From: Paraburkholderia haematera | Lineage (GTDB): Bacteria; Pseudomonadota; Gammaproteobacteria; Burkholderiales; Burkholderiaceae | Length of the DNA: 64,000 bases | Assembly: GCF_905220975.1 (NCBI RefSeq) | Contig: NZ_CAJNBK010000003.1 | Coordinates: forward strand, 434,001-498,000 | Reading direction: 5' to 3' | Shown: positions 54,866 through 62,248 of the stretch, piece by piece | Position numbering within the stretch: position 1 is the first letter of the stretch | Layout: the number at the start of each line of letters is the position of its first letter | Program-made: the position numbers and the translations under genes | Notes under the pieces: generated by a model | Database searches by the model: none | What the model saw: only the letters and a program-made list of their open reading frames with translations | What the model was told of the DNA's origin: nothing

Positions 54866-56293
54866 ATGAATCTCTACGAGAAGCTTGCAGACGATATCGA
54901 GAAGCTGATCCGGCAAGGCGTGTACGGCCATGGCGAACGCCTGCCGTCGGTGCGGCAGACCAGCCAGCAGCATCGGCTCAGCGTGACGACTGTTATCCGT
55001 GCCTATTTGCTGCTCGAAAGCCGTGGCTTGCTAACGGCCCGGCCCCAGTCGGGCTATTTCGTCAACTTCCGGGGCGACGGGGGCGAACGGAAAACGCTTG
55101 AGCTCCGGCCGTCGAAACCGATTCCGATATCGTCGCCGGTCGACGTCAGCCGGCTGGTGCTTTCCACCTTGCGCTCGATCGGTGTCGACGATGCCGTGCC
55201 GCTCGGTTCGCCCTATCCCGACCCGGGTCTCTTTCCCTTCGAAAAGCTCAACCGCTACGCTTACGACGCGGGACGCGGCAAGACGCGGTGGGGCGTGACG
55301 GACGCGCTCCCGCCCGGCAATGCGGCACTTGTGCGGCAGATCGCGCGCCGCTACCTCGAGAACGGCATGGCCGTCGATCCGAACGAGATCATCATCACGG
55401 TCGGCGCGACTGAGGCGATCAATCTGTGCCTTCAGGCGGTCGCCAAGCCTGGCGACGTGATCGCAGTCGAATCCCCGACGTTCTACGCGATGCTTCATGC
55501 AATCGAACGGATGGGCATGAAAGCGATCGAGGTGTCGACTCATCCGCAGCACGGCATCGACATCGAGGCGCTTGCGGCAATCGTGGAGTCGCAGACCATC
55601 ACAGCCTGCATGGTCATGCCGAATTTCCAGAATCCGCTGGGATTTCTGATGCCTGACGAACGCAAGCGCGAACTCGTGGAATTCCTGACGAAGCGGGACA
55701 TTCCGGTCATCGAGAACGGTGTCTACAACGAGCTTTACTATGACAGCACGCACCCGAGCACGTTGAAGTCGTTCGACACAAAGGGGCTCGTGCTTCACTG
55801 CGGCTCGTTCTCGAAGACGCTCACGGCAGCCTACCGGATTGGTTGGGCGCTGCCGGGCCGCTATCGCGATCAGGTTGAGAAGCTCAAGTTTCTGAACACG
55901 CTGACCTCTCCGTCGATTCCGCAAATGGCGATTGCGGAGTTCCTTGAGCGCGACGGTTACGAGCATCACCTGCGAAGGGTTCGAAGGACCTATGCGCAGC
56001 AGGCCAACCTGATGAAGGCAACCGTTTCGCGTTTCTTTCCCGAAGGGACGCGCATGTCCAACCCGGCGGGCGGATACGTGCTGTGGATCGAACTGCCGGC
56101 CAAGGTCGACGCGATGCGGCTCTACAACCTCGCTCTCGACCAGGGTATCACCATCGGCCCCGGCTACATGTTCTCGGTCTCTGAGACGACCTATCGGAAT
56201 TTCATCCGCCTCAACTACAGCAGCCCCTGGTCGAGCGAAATCGAACAGGCGGTGATTACCGTGGGCAAGCTCGTCGCGATGTGCGCCCGTTAG
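54866..56293 (+). CDS. MocR-type GntR regulator with aminotransferase domain
   Basis: The 475-residue protein joins a GntR helix-turn-helix (YEKLADDIEKLIRQGVYGHG, SVRQTSQQHRLSVTTVIRAY) to a fold I aminotransferase with PLP-lysine in HCGSFSKTLTAAYRIGW near residue 316. MocR proteins use PLP or an aminated ligand as effector and often control vitamin B6, GABA or taurine genes. It is divergent from a LysR gene and convergent with moaD. The tail contains a 15-base duplication that covers the stop. Confidence 0.9.
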   Translation: MNLYEKLADDIEKLIRQGVYGHGERLPSVRQTSQQHRLSVTTVIRAYLLLESRGLLTARPQSGYFVNFRGDGGERKTLELRPSKPIPISSPVDVSRLVLSTLRSIGVDDAVPLGSPYPDPGLFPFEKLNRYAYDAGRGKTRWGVTDALPPGNAALVRQIARRYLENGMAVDPNEIIITVGATEAINLCLQAVAKPGDVIAVESPTFYAMLHAIERMGMKAIEVSTHPQHGIDIEALAAIVESQTITACMVMPNFQNPLGFLMPDERKRELVEFLTKRDIPVIENGVYNELYYDSTHPSTLKSFDTKGLVLHCGSFSKTLTAAYRIGWALPGRYRDQVEKLKFLNTLTSPSIPQMAIAEFLERDGYEHHLRRVRRTYAQQANLMKATVSRFFPEGTRMSNPAGGYVLWIELPAKVDAMRLYNLALDQGITIGPGYMFSVSETTYRNFIRLNYSSPWSSEIEQAVITVGKLVAMCAR

Positions 56294-56310
56294 CTGTGCG
56301 CCCGTTAGCG
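56281..56310. repeat. 15-bp tandem duplication at the MocR stop
   Basis: GTGCGCCCGTTAGC occurs twice in tandem with period 15; the stop codon TAG (56291-56293) is inside the first copy. Confidence 0.8.
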
Positions 56311-56370
56311 GCACGCCGGCCGCTGCCGGAGCGCGTGCGGCACGGGTGAATCTGGCGCTTCAGGGAGACC

Positions 56371-56628
56371 TCAGCCCCCCGTGACAGGCGGAAAGAACGC
56401 GATTTCGCTGTCCTCGCGCACGACAAACGTGTCGGCGACCATCTCGTGGTTGACGGCCGTACGGAGCGGCCGGCCTGCGCGCAGTGCCTCGGCCATCCGC
56501 TCGTCTCTCGATGCGAGCCTGAGCCGCAAACCTTCAACCGGCAACTCAGGCGCGTCAATGTGCACGATCTCCTGCGAGATGCCGAGTTGTTCACGAACGC
56601 TGGCGAAATATCTGATGGTGAGTTTCAT
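56371..56628 (-). CDS. moaD: Molybdopterin synthase small subunit
   Basis: The 85-residue protein MKLTIRYFASVREQLGISQE has the ubiquitin-like fold and ends in the Gly-Gly pair (FFPPVTGG) that becomes the thiocarboxylate sulfur donor. It pairs with MoaE to convert cyclic pyranopterin to molybdopterin. It is the last gene of moaA-moaE-moaD; AGGAA precedes the start. The cofactor would serve the FdhF/YdeP-like enzyme of the same gene series. Confidence 0.93.
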   Translation of the reverse strand: MKLTIRYFASVREQLGISQEIVHIDAPELPVEGLRLRLASRDERMAEALRAGRPLRTAVNHEMVADTFVVREDSEIAFFPPVTGG

Positions 56629-56670
56629 TCGTCTGTTCCTGTTGCCGGCACAATGTGCGCGAATGGCGCA

Positions 56671-57222
56671 TCACCCCCACCTCAGCATCGACCGCTCATC
56701 GCCTGCCTTGGCCTCGACCCATTTGAGCGCGCCGTCGCGTCGGATTTCCTTCTTCCAGAGCGGCGCGTGGGCCTTCAGGAAGTCCATCAGGAATTCGCAC
56801 GCGTCGAATGCCGCCCCACGATGCGGCGCGGCGACCACGACGAGTACCACAGCGTCGCCGAGCGCCACACGGCCAACCCGATGCACGATCTTCACCGCTT
56901 CCAGACGCCATCGTGCGATCGCCTCGTCGACGATGCTGCTGAACGACTGCTCGGTCATCCCCGGGTAGTGCTCAAGCTCGAGTGCCACGACGTCGTCGAC
57001 ATCACCGCTATGACGCACCACGCCGAGGAAGTTCACGATCGCCCCCACGTTGGGATTGCGCGTGATCGGCATGATCTCCGACTGGATATCGATCGGCTGC
57101 TGCTGGACACGTACTTCAAAGGCCGACGCGATGCTGGCATCAAGCATCGCCGGATCGCTCGCACGCTCGTCGGCATGCGGTGCGTCGGGACGGGCGCGAT
57201 CACTGGACGACGGTATTGTCAT
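56671..57222 (-). CDS. moaE: Molybdopterin synthase large subunit
   Basis: The 183-residue protein has the MoaE core from about residue 35: GAIVNFLGVVRHSGDVDDVV, LELEHYPGMTEQSF, HRVGRVALGDAVVLVVVAAP, and the active-site region PLWKKEIRRDGALKWVEAKA. The first 30 or so residues (Asp/Ala/Pro-rich) are an extension beyond the family. GGAGAG lies eight bases before ATG 57222. It is 42 bases upstream of moaD. Confidence 0.93.
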   Translation of the reverse strand: MTIPSSSDRARPDAPHADERASDPAMLDASIASAFEVRVQQQPIDIQSEIMPITRNPNVGAIVNFLGVVRHSGDVDDVVALELEHYPGMTEQSFSSIVDEAIARWRLEAVKIVHRVGRVALGDAVVLVVVAAPHRGAAFDACEFLMDFLKAHAPLWKKEIRRDGALKWVEAKAGDERSMLRWG

Positions 57223-57267
57223 GGCGGCTCTCCGGTCTGTGTCTGCTTCGCAAGGACAAGCCAGCCG

Positions 57268-58371
57268 TCAACCGCCGACCAGCGACATACGAACGGTGGG
57301 ATAGGCTCTTCCCGATTCCGGCCTGCGCGGCGTTGAGCGAAGCTCGGAATAGCGGTCGTCGCGTTGGGCCCAGCGGCTGCGGACCACCCCGGCCAGTTGC
57401 TCGATCGCGGCGGTGTCAGTGAGCCAGGGTCTGAGGTCCGTGCCTTGTGTGGCGAAAAGGCACGAATAAAGCTGCCCGTCGGCGGATACGCGGGCGCGCG
57501 AACACGATCCGCAAAAGGGTTGCGATACGCTCGCGATGAATCCCACTTCGCCTGTGCCGTCGGCATGGCGATAGTTGACGGCGGTGCCCGTCTGCTCACG
57601 AACAACAGCAGGCACCAGCGGGAACGCCGATTCGACGATCTCGCGCGTCTCGCGAGCCGTGATCACCTTCGTATTCGACCATCCGGCCGCGCCGCCGACG
57701 TCCATATACTCGATGAAGCGCACGGCCACGCCGGTGCCCTTGAACAGCCGCACGAGCGGCAGAATCTGGCTGTCGTTGACGCCTCGCTCGATCACGCTAT
57801 TGACCTTGATCGGCGCGAGTCCCACCGCGCGCGCCGTCTCGATCCCGTCCAGTATCCGCGCGACGGGCATGTCGACGTCACTCATCCGGCGAAACACAGC
57901 GTCATCCACTGCATCAAGGCTAACTGTCACGCGGCCGAGACCCGCGTCGCGCAGCGAGCGTGCTTTCGCGGCAAGCAAGGAGCCGTTTGTCGTCAGCGCG
58001 AGCTCCATCGGTTTGCCGCTTTCGGTCGTCAGTTTCGCGAGCTGTTCGATCAGGGATTCGAGCCCGCGCCGCAGGAGCGGTTCGCCGCCAGTGATGCGTA
58101 TCTTCTCCACCCCGAGCAGCGCGAACGCTTTCGCGAGCTTAAGGATCTGTTCGAACGACAGGCGTTCCGAAGACGGCAGGAACCGGTAGTCTGCGCCGAA
58201 GGTGTCCCGCGGCATGCAGTACGTACAGCGAAAATTGCATTGATCGATGACGGACAGACGTAAATCCCGGAGCGGACGATCGAGCTTGTCGAGCGTGGTC
58301 GCGACACCGCCGGCGGATACGTTATAGCGGAATGCCGTATCGGCGGGTATGGGCTGGTCGATGATGTTCAC
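57268..58371 (-). CDS. moaA: GTP 3',8-cyclase
   Basis: The 367-residue radical-SAM enzyme starts at GTG 58371 and has the SAM cluster C45-X3-C49-X2-C52 (DQCNFRCTYCM), GGEPLLRRGLE and the second cluster CGSCSRARVSADGQLYSCLF. It ends in Gly-Gly (RMSLVGG) as active MoaA proteins do. It makes the first intermediate of molybdenum cofactor from GTP. A run of three octamers lies 41 bases upstream of its start. Confidence 0.95.
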   Translation of the reverse strand: MNIIDQPIPADTAFRYNVSAGGVATTLDKLDRPLRDLRLSVIDQCNFRCTYCMPRDTFGADYRFLPSSERLSFEQILKLAKAFALLGVEKIRITGGEPLLRRGLESLIEQLAKLTTESGKPMELALTTNGSLLAAKARSLRDAGLGRVTVSLDAVDDAVFRRMSDVDMPVARILDGIETARAVGLAPIKVNSVIERGVNDSQILPLVRLFKGTGVAVRFIEYMDVGGAAGWSNTKVITARETREIVESAFPLVPAVVREQTGTAVNYRHADGTGEVGFIASVSQPFCGSCSRARVSADGQLYSCLFATQGTDLRPWLTDTAAIEQLAGVVRSRWAQRDDRYSELRSTPRRPESGRAYPTVRMSLVGG

Positions 58372-58412
58372 GATCTATCCGAAGGTGGGCAGTGTGCGGC
58401 GGCGAACGGTGC

Positions 58413-58436
58413 AAGGGAGCAAGGGAGCAAGGGAGC
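58413..58436. repeat. 8-bp tandem repeat upstream of moaA
   Basis: AAGGGAGC is repeated three times exactly in the moaA leader or promoter area. Short tandem repeats in such places can change length by slippage. Confidence 0.85.
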
Positions 58437-58636
58437 AACAGCAGTCGATCTTTCTGGCCGGACAAGCCGCCCGCCATTGCATGACCTTCTGGCAGGATAG
58501 TGCGTCGGTCCTGCTTGGGGGACGCACAGTCTGTGCTGAATGCCAGGAGTACAGTTTGCGCGCCGTATCGGGTGTCACCGCGAGGCAGACGCGCATACCG
58601 CTGGGTAGACCGACCCGATGCGTCGAAAAACGCATC

Positions 58637-59548
58637 CTAAGTCAGTTGGTACGAGCGCACCGGTACGACCTCGTCGGGAAGTTCACGGCCACACAGTTCG
58701 AGAATCGATCGTTCAATGTTGCGGGTCATGGCGTCAAGCGCCAGCGCATTCGGCGCGAGGCTGAACGGTTCCGCGACTTCGCTGGCAATCGCTTCGAGCG
58801 CAATCAGCGTATAAGAAATGAAAACACAAAGAAGCGGCGTAAAGAATTCCGTTGAATCGACAAGACCGAACGGCAACAACACGCAATAGGCATAGACGGT
58901 GCGGTGCAGCAACACACTGTAGGCAAACGGAATGGGCGTGGATGCGATCCGCTCACATCCTCCTACAGTCCTTCCCAACTCGTTGATCTGCGCGTCGACC
59001 ATCCAGAGTTTCGTATCCGACATCAAGCCCCGAACGTGCAGATCGGCGAAGTCACGACGAACGTCATTGAGCAGCGCAGTCGGTTTGTAGCAGGTCTGCC
59101 GCAATGCCTCGGTTCGCGTACGTCCGAGAAAGCGCAGGAGATCAGGCGTCGGGTCGGTCCCGCGCAACTGGTGCTTCAGCGCGTACACGGTCGCAATCAG
59201 TGTATGGGCCATTTGAACGTTGTGATCGCCCCGCGGCACGTAACACAGCATCTGTGAGGTTAGTGCGCGCGCCGAGATCAGGATGCTGCCCCAGAGATGG
59301 CGCGCCTCATTGAACCGCTCGTAACTCGCGTTATTGCGAAACGCAAGGAAGATCGCGAGCGCGAGGCCGAACAATGTAAACGGCGCGGTATTCAGTGGGA
59401 TCTTCTCGCCGAAAATGCGCCCTTGCGTCACGACAGCAACACTGCTGACGATCGCCATGAAAACGAGCTGCGGAATAATCGACTGCAACACGGAACCGTT
59501 CCAGATAAACAGCAGCCGGAACCAGTTCTCCCCTGGTCTTACTATCAT
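58637..59548 (-). CDS. Bestrophin-like (YneE) channel protein
   Basis: The 303-residue protein has the bestrophin features: FLFIWNGSVLQSIIP-type N-terminus with helix VFMAIVSSVAVV, FRNNASYERFNEARHLWGSI and the long cytoplasmic region with further helices (YSVLLHRTVYAYCVLLPFGL). Bacterial members form pentameric ion channels; ion selectivity cannot be read here. It lies 38 bases after cydB in the same direction, an unusual partner for a quinol oxidase. Confidence 0.88.
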   Translation of the reverse strand: MIVRPGENWFRLLFIWNGSVLQSIIPQLVFMAIVSSVAVVTQGRIFGEKIPLNTAPFTLFGLALAIFLAFRNNASYERFNEARHLWGSILISARALTSQMLCYVPRGDHNVQMAHTLIATVYALKHQLRGTDPTPDLLRFLGRTRTEALRQTCYKPTALLNDVRRDFADLHVRGLMSDTKLWMVDAQINELGRTVGGCERIASTPIPFAYSVLLHRTVYAYCVLLPFGLVDSTEFFTPLLCVFISYTLIALEAIASEVAEPFSLAPNALALDAMTRNIERSILELCGRELPDEVVPVRSYQLT

Positions 59549-59585
59549 GATGTGCTCTTTTAGTCGTCTGATTGCGCCGTCACCC

Positions 59586-60593
59586 TCAGTGGTAGCCGGC
59601 GTCCCCTTCCCGCACTTTGCCCCGGAAAACGCGATACTGCATGGCGTTGTAGACGAGGATGACGGGCAGCACGATCACGGTGCCGACCAGCGTGAACAAC
59701 TGGCTCGAGTGGCTCGACGAAGCCTCCCAGATCGTCAGGGACGGTGGAACGATGTTCGGCCAGATGCTGATGAGCAAGCCGCTGTAGCCGAGAAAGCACA
59801 GCGCGAGCGTGAGAAGGAACGGGATCGCTTCGTGCTTCAGCCGAAGCGAACGGAACACGCCCCATACACAGGCAACGACAAGAATCGGCACCGGCAGAAA
59901 CCAGCCGAGATTGCCGCTTCCGAACCAGCGAAACGCTACCGCCGGCAAGCCGATCACGGTCCAGAGACTCACGATAACCATCACCCCGAGCAGGATGCTC
60001 ACGAGCGGCCGCATCACCTCGCGTACCTTGCGCTGCAGTTCACCCTCGGTCTTCAGGATGAGCCAGCCGCAGCCGAGCGTCGCATACGTGAAAAGCACAC
60101 CGATTCCGCAGAACAGGCTGAACGGCGAGAGCCAATCGAACGGGCCGCCGGCGAAACGGCCATCGACGATCTTGATGCCTTGCAGCAGCGAGCCCAGCAC
60201 AATGCCCTGGCAGAGCCCCGCGAGCGCGGAGCCGCCAATGAAGGCGAGGTCCCACGCGTGCTGGGTCCTGACGGCCTTGGCCCGTAATTCGAAGGCAGCC
60301 CCGCGGAAGATCAGGCCCACCACCATCAGGATCAACGGCAGATAGTTCGCCGGCAGCAGTGTGGAATAGACCACGGGGAACGCCCCGTAAAGCCCGGCAC
60401 CGCCGAGCACGAGGAAGGTTTCGTTACCGTCCCAAACCGGCGCGATGGTGTTGAGCATCACTTGCCGATCGCCTTTTTCCTCGAAGAACGGAAACAGCAG
60501 GCCGATGCCAAGATCGAATCCGTCCAGCATCACGTAGATGAACACGCCAAGTCCGATGATCGCGGCCCACACGACAGGGAGATCGATTTGCAT
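59586..60593 (-). CDS. cydB: Cytochrome bd quinol oxidase subunit II (CioB type)
   Basis: The 335-residue membrane protein starts MQIDLPVVWAAIIGLGVFIY and has FDLGIGLLFPFFEEKGDRQV with the conserved NTIAPVWDGNETFLVLGGAG block, plus about eight helices. It partners CydA, the start codon lying four bases after the cydA stop. No CydX/DUF2474 gene follows it. It supports haem-bd-type oxygen reduction at the inner membrane. Confidence 0.94.
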   Translation of the reverse strand: MQIDLPVVWAAIIGLGVFIYVMLDGFDLGIGLLFPFFEEKGDRQVMLNTIAPVWDGNETFLVLGGAGLYGAFPVVYSTLLPANYLPLILMVVGLIFRGAAFELRAKAVRTQHAWDLAFIGGSALAGLCQGIVLGSLLQGIKIVDGRFAGGPFDWLSPFSLFCGIGVLFTYATLGCGWLILKTEGELQRKVREVMRPLVSILLGVMVIVSLWTVIGLPAVAFRWFGSGNLGWFLPVPILVVACVWGVFRSLRLKHEAIPFLLTLALCFLGYSGLLISIWPNIVPPSLTIWEASSSHSSQLFTLVGTVIVLPVILVYNAMQYRVFRGKVREGDAGYH

Positions 60594-60597
60594 GGCG

Positions 60598-61986
60598 TCA
60601 CTCCCCTTCCAGTGCGTCGAGCGGGCGATTAGTCAGCACCGGATACCTGCGCGACTTGCCACGGTCGATATGCTCCTCGGGTCCGCGCTTCATCATTTTC
60701 ATCATGTAGTAGAACCCCATGCCGAACACCAGGACATACACCAGCACAAAGATCAGCAGCGAAACGCCGACTTGCTGCGAGCTGACCGGCGAGACAGAGT
60801 CCACAGTACGGAAGACACCGTAGACCGTCCACGGTTGGCGGCCAACCTCCGTCGTTATCCACCCTGCCAATAGCGCCACAATTCCAGAAGGTCCCATGCA
60901 CAGCACGAGGATCTGGTACCAGCGCGTCTCGTAGAGGCGGCCGCGCAGTCTGAGCAGTAAGCCGAGCAGCGCCGTCAAAAGCATCAACATGCCCAGACCC
61001 GCCATGATCCGGAAGGTCCAGAATATGATCGGCGAGTACGGGCGGTCCTGCGGCGCAAACTCCTTCAGCCCGCGGATCTCTCCGTTCCAGCTATGGGTCA
61101 GGATAAGGCTGCCCAGGTGCGGTATCTGGATCGCGTAACGCGTCACTTCCGCCTCCATGTCAGGCAGGCCGACCAGATTGAGCGCCGTCCCGCCTTTTTC
61201 GGTTTCCCACAGCCCTTCGATCGCAGCGATCTTGGCCGGTTGATATTCGCGTGTGTTGAGGCCGTGCGCGTCGCCAACGACAATCTGGATCGGTGCCAGG
61301 AAAAGCAGGATCCACAGCGCCATCGAAAAACTACGCGTGACAGGTTTGTCGCGCCGCCCATGCAATAGATGCCACGCGCCGCACGCGGCGACGATGAAGC
61401 CCGCAACAATGAACGCCGCAATGGTCATATGCGCAAGGCGAAACGGGAACGACGGGTTGAAAATCACTCTCATCCAGTCGACCGGAACGATTCGGCCGTT
61501 CTCGATGGCGAATCCTTGCGGCGTCTGCATGAAGCTATTCGACGCGAGAATCCAGAACGTGGAAATGAGCGTGCCCACCGCCACCATGAGCGTGGCGAAG
61601 AAGTGCGCGCGTGGACTGACGCGTTGCCAGCCGAACAGCATGACGCCGAGAAATCCGGCCTCGAGGAAGAACGCCGTCAGCACTTCATAAGTCAGCAGCG
61701 GTCCCGTGATGTTGCCGGCAAAGCTGGAAAATCCACTCCAGTTGGTACCGAACTCATAGGCCATCACCACACCCGAGACCACCCCCATACCGAAGCCGAC
61801 CGCGAAGATTTTCGACCAGAACAGAAACATGTCCTTGTAGGCAACGTCGCCGGTCAGCAACCAGCGCCATTCGAGCACGGCGAGGAAGCTCGCCATGCCG
61901 ATGCTGATCGCGGGAAAAATAATATGAAACGAAACCGTGAACGCAAACTGCAACCTGGCAAGGTGGAATGCATCGAAGATTTCCAT
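60598..61986 (-). CDS. cydA: Cytochrome bd quinol oxidase subunit I (short Q-loop, CioA type)
   Basis: The 462-residue protein begins MEIFDAFHLARLQFAFTVSF with the haem-ligand histidine in SFHIIFPAISIG, and contains VSGVVMAYEFGTNWSGFSSF, the conserved GPLLTYEVLTAFFLEAGFLG and the quinol region. The length indicates the short Q-loop, cyanide-insensitive subfamily rather than E. coli CydA. It couples quinol oxidation to oxygen reduction without proton pumping. ATTGATCAAT abuts its start. It is preceded by the FdhF/YdeP gene 262 bases upstream. Confidence 0.95.
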   Translation of the reverse strand: MEIFDAFHLARLQFAFTVSFHIIFPAISIGMASFLAVLEWRWLLTGDVAYKDMFLFWSKIFAVGFGMGVVSGVVMAYEFGTNWSGFSSFAGNITGPLLTYEVLTAFFLEAGFLGVMLFGWQRVSPRAHFFATLMVAVGTLISTFWILASNSFMQTPQGFAIENGRIVPVDWMRVIFNPSFPFRLAHMTIAAFIVAGFIVAACGAWHLLHGRRDKPVTRSFSMALWILLFLAPIQIVVGDAHGLNTREYQPAKIAAIEGLWETEKGGTALNLVGLPDMEAEVTRYAIQIPHLGSLILTHSWNGEIRGLKEFAPQDRPYSPIIFWTFRIMAGLGMLMLLTALLGLLLRLRGRLYETRWYQILVLCMGPSGIVALLAGWITTEVGRQPWTVYGVFRTVDSVSPVSSQQVGVSLLIFVLVYVLVFGMGFYYMMKMMKRGPEEHIDRGKSRRYPVLTNRPLDALEGE

Positions 61987-62248
61987 GATTGATCAATGGC
62001 TCCAGGTCATAACGGCAATGGCGTAAAAACGGGCGCCATGTGGCGACGGAACGGCTACGCGGCTCATCGAGCGCGATAACACAACGTCTACTGACAAATC
62101 GACCGAACAGGAATCGCACGCAGGTCAGGCAATGCGGATAGGCGACTCCCGCCGGATATCCCTGCCCAACCAGCGTTCGCGCCCGGGATCCTGCAGGGCG
62201 GTCAACGGGACGCGCGCATCCGGTTGATCACCCCGTCATCGCTTGAAG

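Noticed and set aside
61988-61997. ATTGATCAAT in front of cydA as an FNR/Anr box
   Set aside because: Anr sites need TTGAT-N4-ATCAA; here the half-sites touch without the four-base spacer.
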